Made by a program: the position numbers and the translations under genes. A stretch of 5,951 bases of DNA from Candidatus Neomicrothrix sp. UBA4742 (GTDB lineage Bacteria > Actinomycetota > Acidimicrobiia > Acidimicrobiales > Acidimicrobilacustridaceae), in assembly GCA_002403895.1 (NCBI GenBank), contig DHIQ01000147.1:8557-14507 (forward strand), written 5' to 3'. Below, one piece after another: positions 1-5,463 of the stretch. Under the pieces are notes generated by a model that was not told the DNA's origin, ran no database searches, and saw only the letters and a program-made list of their open reading frames with translations. Position 1 is the first letter of the stretch. The number at the start of each line of letters is the position of its first letter.

Positions 1-278
1 TCGGTGGCGACGAGTTCGCCGTGCTGATCGAAGGCGTCGACGAACCGGCCCAGCTCCGCCTGGTGGCGGACCGACTGATCGGTGCGATCGGCATGCCCAT
101 GAAGATCGAGGACCACCAGACCGCGGTCGGCGTGTCGATCGGCATGGTGGTGGCCGGGACCTCGGCCGATGCCGCCGACTCGCTGATGGCGGACGCCGAC
201 GCGGCCATGTACCGGGCCAAGGCGGCTGGTCGGGGCCGCTGCGAGTTCGTCGGCCCCGACGGCGTCACCGTCGCCTGA
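1..278 (+). CDS. Diguanylate cyclase (GGDEF domain), C-terminal fragment
   Basis: The frame is open from the left edge, and the first complete codons (3-17) read exactly Gly-Gly-Asp-Glu-Phe, the active-site signature of diguanylate cyclases, which condense two GTP into cyclic di-GMP. About 91 residues are visible. After the signature come the expected later elements: a VSIGMVVA strand matching the conserved SIG motif, then DADAAMYRAKAAGRGR, matching the usual A-D-x-A-M-Y-x-A-K helix near the domain end. The protein stops about ten residues later at TGA 276-278, so GGDEF is its last domain and no EAL domain follows. The intact signature suggests an active enzyme. The N-terminal sensory part and any RxxD inhibitory site lie outside the window, so input signal and membrane location are unknown. 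The internal GTG at 21 is not the real start, because the GGDEF motif lies before it. Confidence 0.94.
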   Translation, partial: GGDEFAVLIEGVDEPAQLRLVADRLIGAIGMPMKIEDHQTAVGVSIGMVVAGTSADAADSLMADADAAMYRAKAAGRGRCEFVGPDGVTVA

Positions 279-281
279 TCC

Positions 282-345
282 GACCCGGCGACCCGAACCG
301 GCGACCCAAACGAGCGAACCGGCGACCCAAACGAGCGAACCGGCG
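282..345. repeat. 21-bp tandem repeat, about 2.4 copies plus a degenerate partial copy
   Basis: Two identical 21-bp units lie at 295-315 and 316-336, each opening with GAACCGGCGACCC and closing with AAACGAGC. A third, truncated unit (GAACCGGCG) covers 337-345. A shortened relative (GACCCGGCGACCC, lacking the AAACGAGC part) sits just before at 282-294. The array begins four bases after the GGDEF stop codon. The period is a multiple of three and the repeat lies in the GGDEF reading frame, where each unit would read as a rotation of Thr-Gly-Asp-Pro-Asn-Glu-Arg. Since it follows a stop, it is most simply non-coding slippage DNA. Confidence 0.85.
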
Positions 346-445
346 TAGATCTAGACCGAAAGGCGACGGCCGTTTCCTACGCCGGATCGGGGTTGCGCAG
401 ATCTGGGCCCGTAGCCGGGTCTCCTTCTACGCAACTTGGCGATGG

Positions 446-476
446 CGGGCCAAACCCCGGCGTCCGGGGAAGCCCG
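446..476 (+). terminator. GC-rich hairpin between the GGDEF gene and the dehydrogenase; possible terminator without a U-tract
   Basis: CCCCGG (455-460) and CCGGGG (464-469) form a perfect 6-bp stem around a CGT loop. Outside it, CGGGC (446-450) and GCCCG (472-476) form a second perfect 5-bp stem, separated from the first by an internal loop (CAAA on one side, AA on the other). The structure lies downstream of the GGDEF stop and just upstream of the dehydrogenase promoter, where a terminator would be expected. No run of T follows, so it is not a classic intrinsic terminator. It could also be a chance structure in GC-rich DNA. Confidence 0.35.
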
Positions 477-497
477 GTTGCGAGTTGGGGGCGCAGT

Positions 498-526
498 TTC
501 ACCGGGTGACGATGTCGGTCTACCGT
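498..526 (+). promoter_or_regulatory. Putative promoter for a leaderless acyl-CoA dehydrogenase transcript
   Basis: TACCGT at 521-526 fits the TANNNT -10 consensus. It is preceded, after a 17-bp spacer, by TTCACC (498-503), a 4/6 match to TTGACA. The GTG start at 533 lies 6 nt after the -10 hexamer, which places the start codon at or next to the expected transcription start. No Shine-Dalgarno sequence precedes the GTG. Together these suggest a leaderless mRNA, common in actinobacteria. Confidence 0.5.
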
Positions 527-532
527 CTCATC

Positions 533-2335
533 GTGGCTGATTACCGACCCCCCATGACCGACATCGCCTTCGTGCTCGACAACCTGGTCGACCTGCAGGC
601 GGTCTGCCAGCTCGAGCCCTACGCCCACCTCGACCCCGACACCATCAAGGGGGTGCTCGAGGAGAACGGTCGGTTTGTGGCCGAGGTCATCGCCCCGCTC
701 AACAAGGTGGGCGACCTCCAGGGCTCCCAGCACCAGGCCGACAACACGGTGAAGACCCCGGACGGCTTCGCCGACGCCTACGCCGCCTACGTCGAGGCCG
801 GCTGGGGCGCGGTTCCGTTCGAGCCGGAGTATGGCGGGGGCGGCTTCCCGTGGGTGGTGGGCACCGTCATGCAGGAGTTCATCTCCAGCGCCAACATGGC
901 GTTCTCGATGTGCCCGCTGCTGACCCAGGGCGCCATCGACATGCTGCGCCACCACGGCAGCGAGGAGCAGCGCGAGGTCTACCTGCCCAGGATGGTCACC
1001 GGCGAGTGGACGGGCACCATGAACCTCACCGAGCCCGAGGCCGGTTCCGATGTGGGCGCGCTTCGCACCAAGGCGGTTCCCGCCGATGACGGCTCGTGGC
1101 GCATCAGCGGCACCAAGATCTTCATCTCGTTCGGCGAGCACGACATGGCCGACAACATCATCCACCTGGTTCTGGCCCGAACGCCGGGGGCCCTTCCCGG
1201 GACGAAAGGCATCTCCTGCTTCATCGTGCCCAAGTACCTGGTGAACGAGGACGGCAGCCTGGGCGAACGCAACGACGTCGCCTGCGTGTCGATCGAACAC
1301 AAGATGGGCATCAAGGCCAGCCCTACCTGCGTGATGAGCTACGGGGATGGGGACGGCGCCGTGGGGTACCTCGTCGGCGAGGAGAACCGGGGCATGCGCT
1401 ACATGTTCACGATGATGAACAAAGCCCGACTGTCGGTCGGCCTCGAAGGCCTGGCCCTGGCCGAGCGCGCCTACCAGGACGCGGTGCGCTACGCCCAGGA
1501 GCGGCATCAGGGCACCGCTCCCGGCTCACCCGCCGGTGAGAGCTCGCTCATCATCGATCACCCGGATGTGCGCCGGATGTTGCTGACCATGAAGGCCTAC
1601 ATCGAGGCCATCCGTTCGGTCATCTACCTGACCGCCGAGCAGATGGACGTGGCCATCTCGCACCCCGACGCCCACGTCCGTCAGACCGCCTCCGAGCGGG
1701 TCGACCTGCTGATCCCCGTCTGCAAAGGCTGGTCCACCGACATGGGCGTCGAGGTCACGTCGCTGGCCATCCAGGTCTACGGCGGCATGGGCTATGTGGA
1801 GGAGTCGGGCGTGCCTCAGCATTTCCGCGATGCCCGGATCACAACCATCTACGAGGGCACCAACGGCATCCAGGCCATCGACCTGGTGGGACGCAAGATG
1901 CCGATGCGGGCCGGCGGTGTGGTTCGGGACTTCCTGGCCACCATCGCCGCCCTCGACCCGGACCTGGACAAAGCCGGTCCCGACCTGGCCTCGATCCGCA
2001 CCAACCTGGCCGAGGCCCTGGACGTGCTGGCCGAGACCACCCGGTGGCTGATGGAACACGGGATGGCCGACGTCCGCAACGCACTGGCCGGGGCCACCCC
2101 GTACTTGCGGATGTTCTCGCTCGTGACCGGTGGCTGGGTCATGGCCCGCCAAGCGCTGGCGGCCCAGGCCCACCTCGACGCCGGCACGGGCGACGCCGAG
2201 GCCATGGCGGCCAAGATCGTGACCGCACGCTTCTACGCCGAACAGCTGATGCCGGCGGTCAAGGGGCTGCAATCGCCGGTCACCGCGGGGTTCGCCGACC
2301 TGTTTGCCATCGACAGCACGCATTTGGCCGGCTGA
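533..2335 (+). CDS. Acyl-CoA dehydrogenase, DmdC/FadE-like long type
   Basis: This is a 600-residue FAD-dependent dehydrogenase that should introduce the alpha,beta double bond into an acyl-CoA and pass electrons to electron transfer flavoprotein. It is cytosolic. Seen: GEWTGTMNLTEPEAGSD (about 157-173), the flavin/substrate-contacting motif; SIEHKMGIKASPTCVM in the middle beta domain; and RDARITTIYEGTNGIQ, whose Glu (about 441) lies where the catalytic base of the family sits. About 150 residues follow this, longer than classical 380-aa enzymes and matching the extra C-terminal domain of DmdC-type dehydrogenases. DmdC acts on 3-methylmercaptopropionyl-CoA in DMSP demethylation, but many relatives are general fatty acyl-CoA dehydrogenases, so the substrate is open. 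The GTG at 533 is chosen because the protein then begins MADYRPPMTDIAFVL, which resembles family N-termini. The ATG at 554 would cut off this segment, and the TTG at 485 or ATG at 512 would add an unconserved one. lgt follows 34 nt downstream. Confidence 0.95.
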   Translation: MADYRPPMTDIAFVLDNLVDLQAVCQLEPYAHLDPDTIKGVLEENGRFVAEVIAPLNKVGDLQGSQHQADNTVKTPDGFADAYAAYVEAGWGAVPFEPEYGGGGFPWVVGTVMQEFISSANMAFSMCPLLTQGAIDMLRHHGSEEQREVYLPRMVTGEWTGTMNLTEPEAGSDVGALRTKAVPADDGSWRISGTKIFISFGEHDMADNIIHLVLARTPGALPGTKGISCFIVPKYLVNEDGSLGERNDVACVSIEHKMGIKASPTCVMSYGDGDGAVGYLVGEENRGMRYMFTMMNKARLSVGLEGLALAERAYQDAVRYAQERHQGTAPGSPAGESSLIIDHPDVRRMLLTMKAYIEAIRSVIYLTAEQMDVAISHPDAHVRQTASERVDLLIPVCKGWSTDMGVEVTSLAIQVYGGMGYVEESGVPQHFRDARITTIYEGTNGIQAIDLVGRKMPMRAGGVVRDFLATIAALDPDLDKAGPDLASIRTNLAEALDVLAETTRWLMEHGMADVRNALAGATPYLRMFSLVTGGWVMARQALAAQAHLDAGTGDAEAMAAKIVTARFYAEQLMPAVKGLQSPVTAGFADLFAIDSTHLAG

Positions 2336-2369
2336 GGTGACCAGCGTCGGGGCGGCGGCAGCGTCGACG

Positions 2370-3371
2370 ATGCCGGCCCGCCTGATCGGATCGATCCCCA
2401 GCCCCGGTTCCAACCAGATCATCCTCGGTCCGCTGCATCTGCGGGCCTATGGACTGGCCATCGCCCTCGGGGTCTTCGCCGCCATCGAGATCGCCCGTCG
2501 GCGCTGGGCGGCCCGGGGCGGCAACCCCGAAGACATCTCGGCCATCGCCATCTGGGCTGTCCCGGCGGGTCTCATCGGCGCGCGGATCTATCACGTCGTC
2601 ACCGACAACGAGTTGTACCGCGGCCACTGGTTCGACAATCCCTTGGGCGCGGGGGCCAAGTCGCCGCTTACCATATGGAACGGTGGGCTCGGCATTCCCG
2701 GCGGCATCGCGCTGGGGGTGGCGGTCGGTGTCTACGTGGCCCGTCGACGGGGCATGCGTGTGGGCCCCGGGCTGGATGTGGTGGCGCCGGCCGTGGCGGT
2801 GGCACAGGCCATCGGCCGTCTGGGCAACTACTTCAACCAGGAGCTCTACGGCCGGCCCACCTCGCTGCCGTGGGGCCTGGAGATCAGCCCGGCCAACCGG
2901 CCGGCCGGCTACGAGTTGGTTGCCACCTACCAGCCGACCTTCCTCTACGAGGCGCTGTGGAACCTGGCCCTGGCCAGCCTGTTGGTGCTCATCGATCGGC
3001 GCCGGGTGCTGCGGCCGGGTCGCATCTTCGCCCTCTACATCGGCGGCTACGCAGCGGGGCGATTCCTGGTGGAATCGTTGCGCATCGATCTGGCCAACAA
3101 GATCCTGGGCCTGCGGGTCAACACCTGGATGAGCCTCATCGCCTTCGCCGGCGTGGGGTTGTTCCTGGCCCTGCGCGGGTTGCGCCGACGTCCGGGGGAT
3201 TCCGATGAGCCCTATATGGATGGGCATCGGTTCCAGAGGGTCCATCTCGACCCGGCTGATTCGACCGGGACGGATGGATCGACGGAATCCACCAGCGAGG
3301 CGGCCCAGGACGGCGCCGGTTTGAACGACGAACTGGACGACGAGCCGTCAGTAGGCGAGCAGGGGAGCTGA
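2370..3371 (+). CDS. lgt: Prolipoprotein diacylglyceryl transferase (Lgt)
   Basis: Lgt transfers diacylglycerol from phosphatidylglycerol to the lipobox cysteine of preprolipoproteins in the cytoplasmic membrane, the first step of lipoprotein maturation. The 333-aa product begins with SIPSP...LGPLHLRAYG, the usual start of actinobacterial Lgt, which supports ATG 2370 over the GTG at 2337; no clear Shine-Dalgarno sequence precedes it. About seven hydrophobic segments are visible (near 22-43, 55-77, 101-125, 133-150, 190-208, 219-236 and 253-270). GRLGNYFNQELYG (149-161) matches the Lgt signature, with Tyr for the usual first Phe; Arg150 and the Arg231-Phe-x-Val-Glu motif correspond to the essential arginines of E. 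coli Lgt (R143, R239). The usual His-Gly-Gly is Pro110-Gly-Gly here, and the usual His-Pro-Thr-Phe-Leu-Tyr-Glu begins with Gln. A hydrophilic acidic tail of about 60 residues follows the last membrane segment. The 3' end overlaps the convergent kinase gene by 24 bp. It is probably co-transcribed with the upstream dehydrogenase. Confidence 0.97.
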   Translation: MPARLIGSIPSPGSNQIILGPLHLRAYGLAIALGVFAAIEIARRRWAARGGNPEDISAIAIWAVPAGLIGARIYHVVTDNELYRGHWFDNPLGAGAKSPLTIWNGGLGIPGGIALGVAVGVYVARRRGMRVGPGLDVVAPAVAVAQAIGRLGNYFNQELYGRPTSLPWGLEISPANRPAGYELVATYQPTFLYEALWNLALASLLVLIDRRRVLRPGRIFALYIGGYAAGRFLVESLRIDLANKILGLRVNTWMSLIAFAGVGLFLALRGLRRRPGDSDEPYMDGHRFQRVHLDPADSTGTDGSTESTSEAAQDGAGLNDELDDEPSVGEQGS

Positions 3372-4412
3372 CGGCACCGGAGTGTCGAAGCCCTTGATGA
3401 TCGGTTCGCCGGGGTCAAGAGCCATGGGGTCGGCCTCGATGTTGCCGGCCAGGCGATCGAGATGGCTGAGCCCGTCGAGGGTCCGCTCCATGCGTCGCAG
3501 GGGATGATGGGGGGACAGCGACTGCATCGGCCCGCTGGGCGGGAAGGCCAAGAGCTCACGCATGTCGTAGGCGATCGAGTAGAGACGCAGGCGATCGAAC
3601 TCCTGCGGGTAGCTGAACAGCTCCGGGTACTCCTCGGCCATCCAAAACGGGACCTCGGCGTAGTCGATGGCCCGGGTCTCGGCCTCGTAGTCCTCGGCCA
3701 CATGCAGGTAGGGGAAGGCGCAGAAGCGCAGGAACACGTCCAGATCGACGTCGGCGGGCGCGGCGCGGGAGAATTCGAAGTCGAGCATGGCCGTCACCAC
3801 GTGTCCGTCCCACAGGACATTCTCGAAGGTGAGGTCCCCGTGGACAAAGGTCTCCTGGTTGAACGGCTCGATAGTCGAGCAGGTGGCCAGCACGACCTGG
3901 CGGACGGAGTCGATGAGCTTGGCATCGACGTTGTCGAGCCCGACGGCTTTGTCGAGCGCGGCCAGCAGCGGATCCACCGCCCGGAACGTGTGGGTGCCCA
4001 GCAGCTGGGGGGCTTCGACATCGATCACGTCTTCGGGGCAGTCGAATTGGTGCAGTCTGCGCAACATGGTGGCCATCTGGCTGACTGCCCGGCGGCGCTC
4101 GTCGCGGGTCATGCCCGGCCAGCAGCGGCTGAGCGGGCGTCCCGGCACCCGATGGACGATGAGCCAGTCGGCGCCGAGTTGGCCGCCATAGGCCTCGATG
4201 GCCGGATAGCCGACCTCGGCGGGCAGGAGGGGGCCGATCGACGCCTCGCGGCGGAGTCGCTGGTTGGCCTGGCGATTCACCCGAACCACGTAGCGATCGG
4301 AGAGCCAGACCTCATTGGTGACGCTCGAGGCGCGCTCGAGCGGGAGGTCCATGGGAAGGCCCGCTTCCTCCAACGCCCGCCGGGCGCGCGCAAGCGCGAA
4401 GGAGTCACTCAT
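3348..4412 (-). CDS. Aminoglycoside phosphotransferase (APH)-family small-molecule kinase, substrate unknown
   Basis: This 354-aa protein has the APH/choline-kinase fold signature. FVHGDLTFENVLWDG gives the catalytic loop with His191, Asp193 (catalytic base) and Asn198 (metal/phosphate), and AMLDFEF gives Asp211, the metal-binding equivalent of the kinase DFG aspartate. The N-lobe strand YVVRVNRQ carries Arg44 where many kinases have the ATP-contacting Lys, an exchange I believe is common in this family. The family phosphorylates very varied hydroxyl substrates (antibiotics, choline, homoserine, sugars). Nothing here points to antibiotic resistance, so it is best read as an orphan metabolic kinase. 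ATG 4412 is chosen because AGGA lies 6 nt upstream; the frame stays open to 4496 but that extension is Arg-rich and unconvincing. No membrane segment or signal peptide is evident. The gene lies 126 nt downstream of the dioxygenase on the same strand and converges on lgt with a 24-bp overlap and no terminator between them. Confidence 0.88.
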   Translation of the reverse strand: MSDSFALARARRALEEAGLPMDLPLERASSVTNEVWLSDRYVVRVNRQANQRLRREASIGPLLPAEVGYPAIEAYGGQLGADWLIVHRVPGRPLSRCWPGMTRDERRRAVSQMATMLRRLHQFDCPEDVIDVEAPQLLGTHTFRAVDPLLAALDKAVGLDNVDAKLIDSVRQVVLATCSTIEPFNQETFVHGDLTFENVLWDGHVVTAMLDFEFSRAAPADVDLDVFLRFCAFPYLHVAEDYEAETRAIDYAEVPFWMAEEYPELFSYPQEFDRLRLYSIAYDMRELLAFPPSGPMQSLSPHHPLRRMERTLDGLSHLDRLAGNIEADPMALDPGEPIIKGFDTPVPSAPLLAY

Positions 4413-4422
4413 CGCTCGTCCT
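4413..4422 (-). promoter_or_regulatory. Ribosome binding site of the APH-family kinase
   Basis: On the minus strand the sequence before the ATG reads AGGACGAGCG, giving AGGA (4419-4422) 6 nt from the start codon. This fixes the start at 4412 and shows that this gene, unlike its dioxygenase neighbour, is translated from a conventional leadered site. Confidence 0.7.
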
Positions 4423-4457
4423 GTCGCGGTCGCATGGCGTCCCCCACAACGGCGCTC

Positions 4458-4529
4458 CGGGACCGATGCTTGACCACGAAGGGCCGAATGGCCCACGCGG
4501 CGGAGAAGACCGGTCGGCGGTCGGTCCCG
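4458..4529. repeat. Nested inverted repeats in the dioxygenase-kinase gap
   Basis: CGGGACCGA (4458-4466) and TCGGTCCCG (4521-4529) are perfect 9-bp complements. They enclose a second perfect hairpin, GGGCC-GAAT-GGCCC (4481-4494), and a GACCGGTC palindrome (4508-4515). The whole 126-bp gap is thus potentially one folded element between the stop of the dioxygenase and the start of the kinase, read on the minus strand. It could attenuate or stabilise the transcript, or act as a terminator, but there is no T-run after either stem. GC-rich DNA produces such repeats by chance fairly often. Confidence 0.4.
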
Positions 4530-4538
4530 AGGTGAGGG

Positions 4539-5327
4539 TCACAGGCCGTCCCACACCATGGTGTTGGCCACCGCTTCGCCCAGTAGATCGGTGGGTGAGT
4601 GCTTGTCGATGTGACCGATCAGGCCGTTGTAGACGCCGTAGCCGACCAGCTCGCGCAGGCGGGGCGGGAACGTGGCGACGATGTCGCGGGGGATGCCGAG
4701 CTGCTGGTTCTCCTGCTGGCGGATGTAGCCGGCGCAGTAGTTCATGGCGATGCCGATGCGACGTTCGCTGGTGGTGTTGGCGCCGCCGCCGTGCCACAGG
4801 CTGCCGTGCCAGATGAGCACGGACCCCTTGGGCATCTCGGCGGCGATGGAGTCGTAGGGGTGGCCGTAGTCGGGGGAGTGGTCGGCGAGGTGGGTGCCGG
4901 GGATGATTCGGGTCGCCCCGTTCGCTTCGGTGAAGTCGGTGAGGGCCCACATGGAGTTGCACACGGTGGGCGGATGCGGCTTGGGCAGCGGGATGAGTTG
5001 GTCATCGGCGTGGATGGGCTGGGCCGTCTCGCCGCCGTCGATGGCAATGGATGACAGCGACGAGATGAGACAGCCGGGGTCGAGGACGCCTTCGACGATG
5101 GACAGCACGGCCGGATGCACCGGGATCTGCTGGTAGAGGGGACCGTGGACCAGGAGGTTGTAGATCCGGACGGTGTGGAGGCCCTCGAAGTCATTGGCTG
5201 ACGGCACCACGGCGAGCTCATGTTCCAGGCGGGTCAGATCGTCCACCAGCGCATCGGTCAGGTCGAGATCAATGGCGTCGTGGACGATGGTGTAGCCCTG
5301 CTCGGCGATCTCCTTGGTCGGGGTCAT
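4539..5327 (-). CDS. Phytanoyl-CoA dioxygenase (PhyH)-family Fe(II)/2-oxoglutarate oxygenase
   Basis: This is a 262-aa member of the PhyH family, whose enzymes hydroxylate (or halogenate or epoxidise) a substrate while decarboxylating 2-oxoglutarate. The iron triad is visible: His106-x-Asp108 in PIHADDQL, and the distal His179 in SLWHGGGANTTSERR, with Arg189 or Arg190 placed to bind the 2-oxoglutarate carboxylate. Because the second position is Asp, a hydroxylase is more likely than a halogenase. WALTDFTEANGATRIIPGTHL-type sequence (about 127-147) is the conserved segment between them. ATG 5327 is preferred: the frame is open to 5447, but the added residues are low-complexity and would cover the divergent promoter region. 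No Shine-Dalgarno sequence precedes the ATG, but a TACCAT element does. The product has no signal peptide and is probably cytosolic. The family acts on fatty acyl-CoAs, ectoine, amino acids and many secondary metabolites, so the substrate is unknown. The kinase downstream on the same strand may share its transcript. Confidence 0.92.
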   Translation of the reverse strand: MTPTKEIAEQGYTIVHDAIDLDLTDALVDDLTRLEHELAVVPSANDFEGLHTVRIYNLLVHGPLYQQIPVHPAVLSIVEGVLDPGCLISSLSSIAIDGGETAQPIHADDQLIPLPKPHPPTVCNSMWALTDFTEANGATRIIPGTHLADHSPDYGHPYDSIAAEMPKGSVLIWHGSLWHGGGANTTSERRIGIAMNYCAGYIRQQENQQLGIPRDIVATFPPRLRELVGYGVYNGLIGHIDKHSPTDLLGEAVANTMVWDGL

Positions 5328-5334
5328 GGGCTCG

Positions 5335-5340
5335 ATGGTA
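5335..5340 (-). promoter_or_regulatory. Putative -10 element of a leaderless PhyH-family transcript
   Basis: On the minus strand TACCAT (TANNNT class) is followed by seven bases (CGAGCCC) and then the ATG at 5327. No Shine-Dalgarno sequence is present, so transcription is likely to start at or next to the start codon. I see no good -35 hexamer at the usual distance; the best candidate, TTCGCC (5362-5367 on the minus strand), is about 21 bp away. Confidence 0.45.
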
Positions 5341-5352
5341 GGGGTGCCCGGT

Positions 5353-5409
5353 CCCCAGGGTGGCGAACGGCGCTCCACCGGCGATACTGGGGCGACGTGG
5401 CCATCCACG
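5353..5409. repeat. Inverted repeats in the divergent dioxygenase-peroxidase promoter region
   Basis: The 136-bp divergent gap (5328-5463) contains CCCCAG (5353-5358) complementary to CTGGGG (5387-5392), with GGTGG (5359-5363) complementary to CCACC (5375-5379) nested inside. A separate CGTGG-CCAT-CCACG palindrome lies at 5396-5409, near the centre of the gap. They could be operator sites for shared control of the two divergent genes, or a leader structure of the peroxidase mRNA. No confident promoter for the peroxidase is visible; GATACT (5383-5388) resembles a -10 but has no matching -35. Confidence 0.35.
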
Positions 5410-5452
5410 CAGCCTTGCGCTGAACCGTCAGCCGAACCATCTGTCACATCAC

Positions 5453-5461
5453 AAGGGGGAG
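5453..5461 (+). promoter_or_regulatory. Ribosome binding site of the peroxidase
   Basis: A purine run, AAGGGGGAG, ends 2 nt before the GTG at 5464 and includes AGGGGG and GGAG cores complementary to the 16S rRNA tail. It supports GTG 5464 as the start. Confidence 0.7.
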
Positions 5462-5463
5462 CA

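Noticed and set aside
346..404. Two AGATCT palindromes (347-352 and 399-404) as a possible operator pair
   Set aside because: The flanks differ beyond the hexamers and the spacing of 52 bp has no evident meaning; six-base palindromes recur by chance.
485..556. TTG 485, ATG 512 and ATG 554 as alternative starts of the dehydrogenase
   Set aside because: TTG 485 and ATG 512 add an unconserved segment and lie upstream of the probable -10; ATG 554 removes the N-terminal ADYRPP segment that resembles family members.
377..1507. Long minus-strand open frame (376 codons) opposite the acyl-CoA dehydrogenase
   Set aside because: It is antisense to a gene with clear family motifs, its translation is rich in His, Gly, Val and Arg typical of GC-rich antisense frames, and it shows no recognisable domain.
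2337..2369. GTG 2337 directly after the dehydrogenase stop as an alternative lgt start
   Set aside because: It would add an Ala-rich segment without homology before the typical Lgt N-terminus and lacks a ribosome binding site; ATG 2370 fits the family better.
1526..2422. Minus-strand open frame (298 codons) opposite the 3' half of the dehydrogenase and the start of lgt
   Set aside because: Same kind of antisense shadow with low-complexity composition and no motif; it spans two real genes and their junction.
2280..3245. Minus-strand open frame (321 codons) opposite lgt
   Set aside because: Antisense to a membrane protein carrying the Lgt signature; the translation is His/Gln/Asp-rich with no family resemblance.
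3348..4412. Aminoglycoside resistance gene
   Set aside because: Only the broad APH fold is visible. The family has many metabolic members, and no resistance or mobile context is present.
4470..4475. TTGACC as a plus-strand -35 box in the dioxygenase-kinase gap
   Set aside because: No plus-strand gene starts nearby; both flanking genes run on the minus strand.
3462..4535. Plus-strand open frame (357 codons) opposite the kinase
   Set aside because: The minus strand here encodes HGDxxxxN and the DFE metal site of a kinase, while the plus-strand translation has no recognisable domain.
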